Source of the DNA: UWMA-0277 sp965183885
Lineage (GTDB): Bacteria > Bacteroidota > Bacteroidia > Flavobacteriales > BACL11
Assembly: GCA_965183885.1 (NCBI GenBank)
Contig: OZ238992.1
Span: forward strand, 558,001-622,000
DNA: 64,000 bases
Reading direction: 5' to 3'
Within the stretch, counting starts at the first letter, position 1. Every line of letters begins with the position of its first letter. This document shows, one piece after another, positions 50,689 to 60,650 of the stretch. Under the pieces are notes generated by a model. That model did no database searches. It saw only the letters and a program-made list of their open reading frames with translations, and was not told the DNA's origin. The position numbers and the translations under genes are program-made.

Positions 50689-52488
50689 TTAAGCTACTAT
50701 AGGAGCAACTACTTTTTTATGATCATCTATAAGGCTTGCAACTTCTAATTTAAGTTCTTGCAAATATTTCATGTTAGTATTAAGCTCAGTAAGTGTATTT
50801 TCCTTTACTGTACTAAAAGTAGTAGTTAATTGCTCAAATAAATCTTGATAATATGAAATTCCTTCATCCATATTTGCTGTAAAATTATTAAGGTACTTAG
50901 CTGATTTCCTTCCCCAATCTGCTTTGTGCTCCTCAATCTTTTCAGTCAAATACTTAACATACATTCCTAACTCATTCACAAACATATTTGGTCTGTCAGA
51001 CCTAACTACTCCTGAAATACCATTATATACATGCTGTGTCATGTCTGATAAAGAAAGTAATTGATCAAAATAAGCCATGTTAGGACCTGGACAAATAGAA
51101 ACACCTTTACTCTCGCGAGTATCAACTCCGTAATTAATTACCGCAGGAGCAGCTAACCCCATACACAAACATGCCTTATCAGTTATAGCAGCAGAGATTC
51201 CATTTTCTTCAATCTTATTCTTTTGGAATAAACGAGATGCAGTACAAACTCCTTCCGTTCCATATTCATTACTTAAAGCTAAATACTTTCTTGGACAAGG
51301 ACTACCTGGTTTCCCATCAGCAACTTTTTGCTCTTTCTCTACATCTTTTGATGCATTCCTTAAGTTATTAAACGGAACTCCTAAAGGAGATACATTACTT
51401 AAGTATAAGTCTTTTTCTTTTGCTTCTTGTAATTGTTGTATTGTTGCAGCATCAACTGTTGTTGCTTCAGGAACTAATAAGAATGGTGTACCCCAACCTA
51501 CTGAATCTAAATTATAATGATTAATTAAAAAATCATGCTCTTCTGCTGTAGCCACACCACCTTGAGCCGTTACTTTCATTGCTAAAGCTGCATTTGGAAG
51601 TGTTCTACCAGCTGCCTCAAGTGCACTTTTACAAACGGCATAAGTATCATCAATTAATTCTTGTCTTTTATCTCTAAATTCTGCTAAGATTGGCCCCATT
51701 AAATAACCATCAGTAGCAAAAGCATGCCCTCCACAATTTAAACCTGACTCAATACGATATTCTGAAACCCATAACCCTTTTTTAGCTAAGAATTTACCTT
51801 GTATCATTGCTGATCTATAATCCGAAACTTTTAAAACTATTTTCTTTTTTATATATCCATTTTCATCTGGAAAAAAGTCATTGAACTGAGCAATATAACC
51901 ATATAACCTAGGGTTCATCCCTGCCGAGAAAATTACTGAAGATTCCAAGTCAGAATTTGCATATCCTCTTAAGGCAGCATGAGCATCGTTGTATTCTGAT
52001 GGCAACTCTTCCTTCTTAAAATAATTTGTTTTATCAACTTTAGTCATGATGTTAACATCAATACTTCCCATTGATAAGTTATCCTTTAACCAAGCTGTTA
52101 AATCCTCAAAACTAAATGAATTTGCAATAAATGCATCAAACTCTTTTTTAACATCACTACTATCAGGAAGCATGTCAAAATATTTTTTTACCTCTGAAAA
52201 CTTATCTTGTGTAGCTGCTGTAAATTCTTCAAATTTTGAAGACACAAGTTCATTAACCATATTTAAATAAGAAGTAATTCTATCTGCTCTATAATCTTTA
52301 GTATTATTCTTTATCTCGTTATACACTAAGTCAGCCTTCTCGCTATATACTTTTCTTAAACGCTCTAAAAGTACATCATCAGCTAATGCAATTACTGAAC
52401 TAATTCCGTAATGTGCTACCTTTAAAGGTGTATCTGCTGTAAAAGCAGTTCCCATTACTGGGATATGAAAAGTATGTGATTTTGCCAT
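50689..52488 (-). CDS. Large conserved protein of unknown function, cysteine-rich centre
   Basis: A 599-residue soluble protein beginning MAKSHTFHIPVMGTAFTADT. I recall highly similar, always uncharacterised proteins in many Bacteroidota. RIESGLNCGGHAFATDGYLM (mid-protein), GSPCPRKYLALSNEYG, EGVCTASR, DKACLCMGLA and SICPGPNMAYFD give at least six cysteines in the second half, which suggests an iron-sulfur or metal site. A TIM-barrel-like order is possible. The ATG at 52488 is chosen over the longer frame because TATCTTTG (minus, 52514-52521) lies upstream. It is convergent with the lipoprotein pair and downstream of lysC. Confidence 0.8.
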   Translation of the reverse strand: MAKSHTFHIPVMGTAFTADTPLKVAHYGISSVIALADDVLLERLRKVYSEKADLVYNEIKNNTKDYRADRITSYLNMVNELVSSKFEEFTAATQDKFSEVKKYFDMLPDSSDVKKEFDAFIANSFSFEDLTAWLKDNLSMGSIDVNIMTKVDKTNYFKKEELPSEYNDAHAALRGYANSDLESSVIFSAGMNPRLYGYIAQFNDFFPDENGYIKKKIVLKVSDYRSAMIQGKFLAKKGLWVSEYRIESGLNCGGHAFATDGYLMGPILAEFRDKRQELIDDTYAVCKSALEAAGRTLPNAALAMKVTAQGGVATAEEHDFLINHYNLDSVGWGTPFLLVPEATTVDAATIQQLQEAKEKDLYLSNVSPLGVPFNNLRNASKDVEKEQKVADGKPGSPCPRKYLALSNEYGTEGVCTASRLFQKNKIEENGISAAITDKACLCMGLAAPAVINYGVDTRESKGVSICPGPNMAYFDQLLSLSDMTQHVYNGISGVVRSDRPNMFVNELGMYVKYLTEKIEEHKADWGRKSAKYLNNFTANMDEGISYYQDLFEQLTTTFSTVKENTLTELNTNMKYLQELKLEVASLIDDHKKVVAPIVA

Positions 52489-52513
52489 ATAATATACGTT
52501 TTTAAAAAGTAGG

Positions 52514-52521
52514 CAAAGATA
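52514..52521 (-). promoter_or_regulatory. -7 box for the cysteine-rich unknown gene
   Basis: TATCTTTG (minus strand) is an exact match to TAnnTTTG, 25 bases before the ATG at 52488. It sits in the gap after lysC and shows that the gene is not only read from the lysC promoter. Confidence 0.5.
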
Positions 52522-52555
52522 CGCAAAAAAGACTATACAATCAACATCAAAACAT

Positions 52556-53800
52556 TTAAGCAATAATTTGCAGCGTATTCCTAGACTTTTGCTCCAGAAT
52601 AATTTGTTTCTCTCTTAAGAAATCATTTATAGCTTCCTGAGTATAATGCCTGATAGTAAAAAGGCTTAAGTTATCATTATAAAACACATCAAAATGCTGT
52701 TGTAAATCTTTAATTAATTGAGGAATTTTATGCTTATCATTGTTTACACATATTGAAAAAGAAACAGCTGAATTTTGCATTAAATTAACTTCAACATTAT
52801 TTTCTGATAAGATTGAGAAAATCTGGCTCATATGTTTTTCTACAATAAAATCTAAACTTTTATCCGCTATAGAGATAAGAATTTGATTTTCTTTAATAAT
52901 AAAAGATGGAAGAAATGGACTTGTCTTTAAACCTTCCTTCACAATTGTTCCTTCATTGTCTAACTCAATAAAAGACCGAACTCTTAAAGGGATATTCTTC
53001 TTTTTTAAAGGCTGAATTGTTTTAGGATGTATCACTTTAGCTCCATAGAAAGCTAATTCTATAGCCTCATCAAATGATAGCTCATTAAGCAATGTTGCTT
53101 CAGGAAAATGCTTAGGATCAGCATTCATTAGCCCTGGGACATCTTTCCAAATTACCACCTCATCAGCTTCAATCCCAAAAGCTAATATTGCAGCAGAAAA
53201 ATCAGACCCTTCCCTACCTAAAGTAGTTGTGAAATTTTCCGATGTACACCCAATAAATCCTTGAGTAATATTATGTCTTGATTTTTTTACCTTACTTAAT
53301 GCATCAACACTTATATCCCAATCAATTTTTGCATTACGATACCTATTATCTGTTCGTATTAGATCCCTTGCATCTAACCACAAGTTTTCAAAACCAACCT
53401 GCGACAAATAAGCACTCATTATCTGGGTAGAAAGAAATTCTCCAATAGATACTATCTGATCATAATCATAAGCATATTCTTGATTTGGCTCTTCTTCAAG
53501 CACCCACTCAATTTCAACAAATAAATTATTTACAACATCATAAATAGGATGATTTACTTCAAATAAGTCTTTAAGAATAGCTGCATGAAATACTTTCACT
53601 CGCTCAAGAGCAGCAGTTGCCTCATCACTTTTCAGCACATAGGCATCAACAACTTCCTCAAGCATATTAGTTACTTTTCCCATTGCAGAAAATACAATAA
53701 ACAAATCAGCCTTAGCATACCCCTGTAAGATATTAGCTATATTCTTTATATTTTCTACATCTTTAATAGATGCACCCCCAAACTTAAAAACCTTTGTCAT
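52556..53800 (-). CDS. lysC: Aspartate kinase
   Basis: The first enzyme of the lysine, threonine and methionine pathway. KVFKFGGASIKDVENIKN carries the kinase signature. LGREGSDFSAAILAFG and WKDVPGLMNADPKHFPEA are the conserved nucleotide and aspartate sites. The last ~140 residues form ACT domains for feedback control. At 414 residues it is monofunctional; there is no homoserine dehydrogenase fusion. Confidence 0.94.
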   Translation of the reverse strand: MTKVFKFGGASIKDVENIKNIANILQGYAKADLFIVFSAMGKVTNMLEEVVDAYVLKSDEATAALERVKVFHAAILKDLFEVNHPIYDVVNNLFVEIEWVLEEEPNQEYAYDYDQIVSIGEFLSTQIMSAYLSQVGFENLWLDARDLIRTDNRYRNAKIDWDISVDALSKVKKSRHNITQGFIGCTSENFTTTLGREGSDFSAAILAFGIEADEVVIWKDVPGLMNADPKHFPEATLLNELSFDEAIELAFYGAKVIHPKTIQPLKKKNIPLRVRSFIELDNEGTIVKEGLKTSPFLPSFIIKENQILISIADKSLDFIVEKHMSQIFSILSENNVEVNLMQNSAVSFSICVNNDKHKIPQLIKDLQQHFDVFYNDNLSLFTIRHYTQEAINDFLREKQIILEQKSRNTLQIIA

Positions 53801-53896
53801 TTACACTAAACTATTTAAGCAACAAAGTAAAGATTATTTTCTCAACTTATCTTTTTAAATTTCCGATATTTGCAAGCATTTAAAAAGTAACAATAT

Positions 53897-55087
53897 ATGA
53901 AAATAGCATTCCTAACTTCAGGAGGTATCGCTCCTTGTTTATCCGCTTCAATCGGAAGGTTAACTGATAATTACCTCAATCAATATCCTGATGCTGAAAT
54001 TATCGGGTACCTAAACGGGTACAAAGGCTTACTTCTTGGAAACTCAATTTCTTTTCCTTCAAGTTTAAAATCAAAAATCAATAACTTTTATAACTTTGGA
54101 GGAAGCCCTATTGGGAACAGTAGAGTAAAGCTTACTAATGTTGAAGATTGTGTAAAGAAAGGATATGTAAAAGAAGGTGAAAATCCTTTAGAGGTTGCAG
54201 CCAATCAATTAGTAAAAGATGGCATAAGCATATTACATACTATTGGAGGAGATGACACCAATACTACTGCAGCTGATTTATCTAATTACTTAAAAGAAAA
54301 TAACTACAACCTAACTGTTGTTGGGCTACCAAAAACAGTAGACAATGATGTATATCCTATTAGCCAAACACTAGGGGCTTGGACTGCTGCTGAACAAGGT
54401 GCTATATTTTTTGAGAATGTAGCTAATGAAAATACAACTTCTGATAGGCAACTTATTATTCATGAAGTAATGGGAAGACACTGTGGATGGCTTACAGCTG
54501 CTACAGCTTTAGCATATCGTAAGCGTTTAAATGCTAGCAACTTCATTCCTGAAATAGGACTTACAAAAGAAAAATGGGAAGTACACTCTGTACTTTTACC
54601 TGAAGAAGAAATTGATTTTGACAAAGAATGTGAACGTCTAAACAAAGTAATGGACAAGCATGACTGTGTAAATGTGTTTTTAAGTGAAGGTGCAGGAATG
54701 GATGTAATTGTTTCTGAGACAGAAAAAGCAGGAGAAACAGTATTGCGTGATGCCTTTGGACATGTTCGCTTAGATGATTTAAACCCAGGACAATGGTTTG
54801 CAAAACAACTTGGAAATCGTTTAAATGCAAATAAAATATTGGTACAAAAAAGTGGATATTTTGGTCGTTCCTCAAAAGCCAATCAGGCTGATTTAGATTT
54901 AATATTTGAAGTAGCTGACCATGCTACACAAAATGCTGTAAACGGAATAAGTGGTGTCGTTGGTTGGGATGAAGATAACAATAACACGCTAAGCTGTATT
55001 GATTTTAATAGAATAAAAGGAGGAAAACCTTTTGACACTACACTAGATTGGTACAAACAAATGATGAACGAAATCAAAGCTATTTAA
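53897..55087 (+). CDS. pfp: PPi-type 6-phosphofructokinase
   Basis: A 396-residue phosphofructokinase. TSGGIAPCLSASIGRL binds the phosphate donor. The donor-specifying motif reads IGGDDTNTTAAD with GGDD at 117-120, the form seen in pyrophosphate-dependent enzymes, where ATP enzymes have GGDGS. The catalytic region GLPKTVDNDVYPISQTLG contains the conserved PKTVDND, and EVMGRHCGWLTA is the sugar-phosphate region. The enzyme is therefore likely reversible and PPi-linked. The stop codon directly precedes the mfd start. Confidence 0.9.
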   Translation: MKIAFLTSGGIAPCLSASIGRLTDNYLNQYPDAEIIGYLNGYKGLLLGNSISFPSSLKSKINNFYNFGGSPIGNSRVKLTNVEDCVKKGYVKEGENPLEVAANQLVKDGISILHTIGGDDTNTTAADLSNYLKENNYNLTVVGLPKTVDNDVYPISQTLGAWTAAEQGAIFFENVANENTTSDRQLIIHEVMGRHCGWLTAATALAYRKRLNASNFIPEIGLTKEKWEVHSVLLPEEEIDFDKECERLNKVMDKHDCVNVFLSEGAGMDVIVSETEKAGETVLRDAFGHVRLDDLNPGQWFAKQLGNRLNANKILVQKSGYFGRSSKANQADLDLIFEVADHATQNAVNGISGVVGWDEDNNNTLSCIDFNRIKGGKPFDTTLDWYKQMMNEIKAI

Positions 55088-58000
55088 TTGGGAGCACAAG
55101 CTCCATTATTGACTTATTTTGGCGAGCCAAAACAAACTGATGCTATACAATTAGCATTAGAAAAAGAACACGCAAAAATACAACTAAAGGGACTTATTGG
55201 CTCATCATTTGCAATTACAGCAAGTGCGGTAGTCCGTGAAAGCAATAAACCTCATCTCTTTATTTTTAGAGATAAAGAAGCAGCTTCTTATTTTGTAAAT
55301 GATATAGAATCTTTACTTAGAAATGAAGTTTTCTTTTTCCCTGCCTCCTACAGAAGGGCCTACCAGCTAGAAGAAACTGATAATGCAAATATTTTATTAA
55401 GAGCTGAAGTACTTAATAAACTTAACAATAAGCGTAACCCAATTATTGTCACTTATTCTGAAGCTTTATCAGAGAAAGTAGTTAGTAGAAAAGAGCTAAA
55501 GAAACATACAATTACACTAAAAGTTGAAGATGAGATTGCCATTGACGATTTAGAAGAAATGCTGCAACACCTCAACTTTAAAGAAGTTGATTTTGTAATT
55601 GAAGCAGGACAATATTCTATAAGAGGTGGGATTTTAGATGTCTACTCTTTTGCTGATGAACACCCTTTTAGGATTGAATTTTTTGATACTGAGATTGAGA
55701 GCATTCGAACTTTTGACATCAATACACAACTATCAATAGCCTCAGAAAACAAGATTACTATAATCCCAAATACTGAAGCAAAAAAAAGTGTTGAATCACA
55801 GGTGAGTCTACTAGAATATCTTCCAAAGAACTCAATCATATGGGCTAAAGATATTAAGTACACTAAAGGAATTTTAGAAGATTATTTTGATAGAGCTACC
55901 GAACAATACAATAAAATTTCGGAGAGTGCGGTACAACACCTTAGTCCTGAGTATTTATTTACTAATGCCTTTTATTTTGACAAAGAACTTAAAGCATTTT
56001 CAGTAATTGAAAACAACAATCAATCTTATTTTGATACGGAGCAAAGCGTTACAGTAAATACAAGTTCACTTACAAAAATCAACAAGCAGTTTGATTTACT
56101 TAAAGAGGATTTACTTAAGAATAAAAAAGCTGGACTAGAGAATATTATTCTTTGTTCCTCAGATGAGCAAGAAGAACGATTCAATGCTATATTTGAACAT
56201 TCGGAAGAGGAACTTAACTACAAATGCATACTATTTTCATTGCATGAAGGTTATATTGACTACACCAACAAACAAGCAATATATACCGATCATCAAATTT
56301 TTGATCGATACCATAAATTTAAGTCCAAAACAAAGTTTACTGATAAGCAATCCATAACTATTAAACAACTTACCTCATTAGATATTGGGGATTTTGTAAC
56401 CCATATTGACCATGGTGTTGGTAGGTTTGAAGGTTTACATAAAATTGAAAATAACGGAAAGTATCAAGAAGTAATAAAACTAACTTATAAAGAAGGTGAC
56501 ATCCTTTACATCAGCATCCACTCCCTGCATAAAATCTCAAAATTTTCAGGAAAAGAAGGTATAGAACCTAAAATTAATCAACTAGGGTCCCCTGTTTGGA
56601 AAAAAACAAAACAGAAAGCAAAAGCAAAAGTTAAACAAATTGCTTTTAACCTTATACAGTTATATGCAAAAAGGAAACTACAAAAAGGGTTTCAATATAC
56701 TCCAGATACTTATCTACAACATGAGCTAGAGGCATCATTTATGTATGAAGATACTCCTGATCAAAGCAAGGCAACCATTGACATAAAAACAGATATGGAA
56801 AAGGAGATGCCAATGGACAGGCTCATATGTGGTGATGTAGGATTTGGAAAAACTGAAATTGCAATAAGAGCTGCTTTTAAAGCAGTAGCTGACAGTAAAC
56901 AAGTGGCTGTATTAGTACCGACAACCATCTTAGCGCTACAGCATTATAAAACTTTTAAGAAAAGACTAAAACACCTCCCTTGTACCGTTGATTATATCAA
57001 CAGATTTAAAACTGCAAAGGAACAAAGAGAAACACTTGAAAGAGTAGCCAGAGGAGAGGTAGATATCTTAATTGGAACCCACAGAATAGTAGGTAAAGAT
57101 GTAAATTTCCTAGATTTAGGACTCTTAATTATTGATGAAGAGCAGAAATTTGGTGTAAATATAAAAGATAAACTAAAGCTCTTTAAAGAAAATATTGACA
57201 CCCTTACTTTAAGTGCAACTCCTATCCCAAGAACACTACAATTCTCACTTTTAGGAGCAAGAGATTTATCGGTAATTAATACTCCACCACCCAACAGACA
57301 ATCAGTAGAAACAACTATAATTGGAATGAACCAAGAAACCATTAGAGATGCCATTAGTTACGAAATGGCTCGAAATGGACAAGTGTTTTTTGTACACAAC
57401 AGAATTGAAAACATTAAAGAAGTTGCCGGTTTATTACAAAGGCTTTGCCCTGATGCAAAAATAAGAACTGGACATGGGCAAATGGACGGCAAGAAATTGG
57501 AAGAACTCATGATTGATTTCATGGAAGGAGATTTTGATGTTTTAGTTTCTACTACAATAATTGAAAATGGAGTTGATGTTTCCAATGCAAATACAATTAT
57601 TATTAATAATGCTCAAAACTTTGGATTAAGTGACCTGCATCAAATGAGAGGAAGAGTTGGTAGAAGTAATAAAAAAGCATTTTGCTATTTAATAAGCCCT
57701 CCCCTACACACAGTATCAGAAGAAAGTAGAAAAAGACTAACAGCTCTTGAACAGTTCTCAACTCTGGGAAGTGGTTTTAAAATTGCTATGCGTGATTTAG
57801 ATATTAGAGGTGCAGGTGATTTATTAGGAGCCGACCAATCAGGATTTATAAATGACATAGGATTTGAAACCTATCAAAAAATATTAAATGAAGCTGTTGA
57901 GGAATTAAAACAAGAGCAATTCCAAGATTTATTTACTGAAGAAAAAGAAAAATTCTATGTAAAAGATTGTCAATTAGATACTGACCTAGAAATTCTAATT

Positions 58001-58414
58001 CCTGACACTTATGTTAGTAATATAAGCGAACGACTAAACCTATACAAAGAGCTCAATAACTTTACAAAAGAAGAAGAAATTACTGCATTTATTGAACGAT
58101 TAAATGATAGATTTGGAACTGCACCTAAAGCAATTTATAATGTTTGTAATGCACTTAGGCTAAGATGGATTGCAAAAGAAATTGGCTTTGAACGCATTAT
58201 TCTTAAAAATGATAGAATGAGAGCTTACTTCCCTTCTAAAGCTGATTCTCCTTATTACAGTTCTGATGCTTTTAAATTGGCTCTGGATTATCTAAAACAT
58301 AACTTTGGAACTTGCGAAATGATAGAAAACAAAGGGAAACTATCTATGCGCATTAAAAACATCAACTCTATTGAAGGGGCGTTAAATATTTGTAAGGGCA
58401 TTATAAAATCTTAA
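55088..58414 (+). CDS. mfd: Transcription-repair coupling factor Mfd
   Basis: Mfd removes stalled RNA polymerase and recruits UvrA. The N-terminal UvrB-like part contains VFFFPASYRRAY and SIRGGILDVYSF. The RNA polymerase interaction domain begins at LDIGDFVTHIDHGVGRFEGL (about residue 430). The translocase has CGDVGFGKTEIAIRAAFKA and LIIDEEQKFGVNIKDKLK, and the TRG motif lies beyond MRGRVGRSNKKAFCYL. At 1108 residues it is complete. It starts with TTG at 55088, directly after the pfp stop. Confidence 0.95.
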   Translation: MGAQAPLLTYFGEPKQTDAIQLALEKEHAKIQLKGLIGSSFAITASAVVRESNKPHLFIFRDKEAASYFVNDIESLLRNEVFFFPASYRRAYQLEETDNANILLRAEVLNKLNNKRNPIIVTYSEALSEKVVSRKELKKHTITLKVEDEIAIDDLEEMLQHLNFKEVDFVIEAGQYSIRGGILDVYSFADEHPFRIEFFDTEIESIRTFDINTQLSIASENKITIIPNTEAKKSVESQVSLLEYLPKNSIIWAKDIKYTKGILEDYFDRATEQYNKISESAVQHLSPEYLFTNAFYFDKELKAFSVIENNNQSYFDTEQSVTVNTSSLTKINKQFDLLKEDLLKNKKAGLENIILCSSDEQEERFNAIFEHSEEELNYKCILFSLHEGYIDYTNKQAIYTDHQIFDRYHKFKSKTKFTDKQSITIKQLTSLDIGDFVTHIDHGVGRFEGLHKIENNGKYQEVIKLTYKEGDILYISIHSLHKISKFSGKEGIEPKINQLGSPVWKKTKQKAKAKVKQIAFNLIQLYAKRKLQKGFQYTPDTYLQHELEASFMYEDTPDQSKATIDIKTDMEKEMPMDRLICGDVGFGKTEIAIRAAFKAVADSKQVAVLVPTTILALQHYKTFKKRLKHLPCTVDYINRFKTAKEQRETLERVARGEVDILIGTHRIVGKDVNFLDLGLLIIDEEQKFGVNIKDKLKLFKENIDTLTLSATPIPRTLQFSLLGARDLSVINTPPPNRQSVETTIIGMNQETIRDAISYEMARNGQVFFVHNRIENIKEVAGLLQRLCPDAKIRTGHGQMDGKKLEELMIDFMEGDFDVLVSTTIIENGVDVSNANTIIINNAQNFGLSDLHQMRGRVGRSNKKAFCYLISPPLHTVSEESRKRLTALEQFSTLGSGFKIAMRDLDIRGAGDLLGADQSGFINDIGFETYQKILNEAVEELKQEQFQDLFTEEKEKFYVKDCQLDTDLEILIPDTYVSNISERLNLYKELNNFTKEEEITAFIERLNDRFGTAPKAIYNVCNALRLRWIAKEIGFERIILKNDRMRAYFPSKADSPYYSSDAFKLALDYLKHNFGTCEMIENKGKLSMRIKNINSIEGALNICKGIIKS

Positions 58415-58426
58415 AACTTAACAATC

Positions 58427-58969
58427 ATGAATAAAAGTAACAAAGTATTTATTGCAACAAGCTTGGATGGTTATATAGCAGATAAAGATGGAGGTTTAGA
58501 CTGGCTTACTTCTGTTCCTTTTCCAAAAAATTCAGATATGGGCTATAGTGAGTTTGCCTCCAAAATAGACGCTCTAGTTATGGGAAGAACAACTTTTGAA
58601 ACCGTTTGTGGTTTTGATGTTGATTGGCCTTACAAACAACCTGTATATGTTTTAAGCAATACTCTTAATGAGATCCCTGAAGATTTTAAAGATAAAGCTC
58701 AACTGATAAAAGGAACATTACCAGAAGTAATAGCAGAAATCCATCAAAATGGACATTATCATCTCTATATTGATGGAGGAAAAACGATTCAAAGTTTTTT
58801 AAATGAAGATTTGATTGACACTATAGTTATAAGCGTTATCCCTAAGCTACTAGGAGATGGCATCCCATTGTTTTCTAAATTACCTAATAACTTAGAGTTT
58901 GAATGTTTAGACTCAAAAGTCTACTCAAATAAAGTAGTTCAAAATACTTTTTCACGAAAAAGAACATAA
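58427..58969 (+). CDS. Dihydrofolate reductase family protein (RibD C-terminal-like)
   Basis: A 180-residue protein of the DHFR/RibD_C superfamily: MNKSNKVFIATSLDGYIADK, DALVMGRTTFETV, QPVYVLSNTLNEIPEDF and YHLYIDGGKTIQSFLNEDLI. Many bacterial proteins of this type (YwjB/YyaP-like) have no established reaction, so it should not be called dihydrofolate reductase itself. It follows mfd by 12 bases and is probably cotranscribed. Confidence 0.85.
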   Translation: MNKSNKVFIATSLDGYIADKDGGLDWLTSVPFPKNSDMGYSEFASKIDALVMGRTTFETVCGFDVDWPYKQPVYVLSNTLNEIPEDFKDKAQLIKGTLPEVIAEIHQNGHYHLYIDGGKTIQSFLNEDLIDTIVISVIPKLLGDGIPLFSKLPNNLEFECLDSKVYSNKVVQNTFSRKRT

Positions 58970-59114
58970 GTAATACAATAGCCAAACAAGTAAGGTTTTT
59001 TGCATTAACACTAACAATAAAAACAACTTATCAACAATCGTTTTTTTTACTAGTAATTCACTTTCAAATACTCTAGGATTTGAGTAAAATTGCATTTAGT
59101 ATTAAAAAATAAAA

Positions 59115-60638
59115 ATGTCAGAGAAGAGAATCATCAAAAACGCACTAATTTCCGTATTCCATAAAGACGGATTAGCACCTATTGTAAAAAAATTAAACGA
59201 CCTAGGAGTAAATATCTACTCTACAGGAGGAACACAAAGCTTTATTGAAGGAGAAGGAATTCCTGTAAACAGAGTTGAAGACTTAACTACTTACCCTTCA
59301 ATTTTAGGAGGTAGAGTAAAAACTTTACACCCAAATGTATTTGGTGGTATCTTATCAAGAAGAGAATTAGCAAGCGATAAAGAACAACTAGAGCAATATA
59401 ATATTCCTGAGTTTGACTTAGTAATTGTTGATCTTTACCCTTTTGAAAAAACAGTTGCCTCTGGAGCTGCTGAACAAGATATTATTGAGAAGATTGATAT
59501 AGGAGGAATTTCATTAATCCGTGCTGCTGCTAAGAACTTTAAAGACGTTCTTATTGTTTCAGAAATGAGCCAATATGCTGAAACATTAGAAATGTTAAAT
59601 GCAAATGGAGCAAGTACTACTATGGCTGAAAGAAAAAAATTCGCAGGAACAGCATTTAATGTTTCTTCACATTATGATACTGCTATATTCAATTACTTTA
59701 ATACAGATAACACTCCTGCATTTAAAGAAAGTATCCGAGAAGGAAAGACTTTACGCTATGGAGAAAACCCTCATCAAGAAGGAACATTTTATGGGAACTT
59801 AGATGAGATGTTTGAGAAACTAAACGGAAAAGAATTATCATATAACAACTTATTAGATGTTGATGCTGCTGTAAATTTAATTTCTGAATTTGACGAAACA
59901 ACTTTTGCAGTACTAAAACACAATAATGCTTGTGGTTTAGCAAGTAGAGAAAATCTTATTGATGCTTGGAACGATGCCTTAGCTGGAGACCCTACCTCAG
60001 CATTTGGAGGTGTACTTATCACTAACAGAGAAGTAGATTTCGCAACTGCACAAGAGATAGATAAATTATTCTACGAAGTACTTATCGCCCCATCATTTGC
60101 TGCTGATGCCCTTGAACTTTTAAAAGGAAAGAAGAATAGAGTATTACTAAAACAAAACAATATTACTTTGCCAAGTGCGCAATTCCGCACAGTGCTAAAT
60201 GGAGTATTACATCAAGACAAAGATTTAAAATCTGATGCTATAGCTGATATGAAAACAGCTACTAGCCTAGCCCCTACTAACAAACAATTATCTGACCTTG
60301 TATTTGCATCAAAAATATGCAAACACACAAAATCAAATACTATTGTTTTTGCAAAAGGAAAACAATTATTTGCTAGTGGAGTTGGACAAACATCAAGAGT
60401 AGATGCATTAAAACAAGCAGTTGATAAAGCTAAACATTTTGGTTTTGACTTAAACGGGTCAGTAATGGCTTCTGATGCTTTTTTCCCTTTCCCAGATTGT
60501 GTTGAGCTAGCTGATAATGCTGGAATAAAAGCAGTAATACAACCAGGAGGATCAATAAAAGATCAATTATCAATTGACTATTGCGATGCCAACAACATCG
60601 CAATGGTGCTAACAGGAACAAGACACTTTAAACACTAA
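59115..60638 (+). CDS. purH: Bifunctional AICAR formyltransferase/IMP cyclohydrolase
   Basis: PurH does the last two steps to IMP. The IMP cyclohydrolase (MGS-like) domain occupies residues 1-190: STGGTQSFIEGEGIPVNRVE, GGRVKTLHPNVFGGIL and DLVIVDLYPFEKTVA. The AICAR transformylase domain follows with LRYGENPHQEGTFYG, LKHNNACGLAS, and ends in the typical GGSIKDQLSIDYCDANNIAM and GTRHFKH. At 507 residues it is complete. It leads into mreB after 12 bases. Confidence 0.97.
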   Translation: MSEKRIIKNALISVFHKDGLAPIVKKLNDLGVNIYSTGGTQSFIEGEGIPVNRVEDLTTYPSILGGRVKTLHPNVFGGILSRRELASDKEQLEQYNIPEFDLVIVDLYPFEKTVASGAAEQDIIEKIDIGGISLIRAAAKNFKDVLIVSEMSQYAETLEMLNANGASTTMAERKKFAGTAFNVSSHYDTAIFNYFNTDNTPAFKESIREGKTLRYGENPHQEGTFYGNLDEMFEKLNGKELSYNNLLDVDAAVNLISEFDETTFAVLKHNNACGLASRENLIDAWNDALAGDPTSAFGGVLITNREVDFATAQEIDKLFYEVLIAPSFAADALELLKGKKNRVLLKQNNITLPSAQFRTVLNGVLHQDKDLKSDAIADMKTATSLAPTNKQLSDLVFASKICKHTKSNTIVFAKGKQLFASGVGQTSRVDALKQAVDKAKHFGFDLNGSVMASDAFFPFPDCVELADNAGIKAVIQPGGSIKDQLSIDYCDANNIAMVLTGTRHFKH

Positions 60639-60650
60639 AAACAAACAACT

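Noticed and set aside
54460..54882. Minus-strand frames of 140 and 104 codons inside pfp.
   Set aside because: They overlap each other and the conserved phosphofructokinase and show no recognisable domain.
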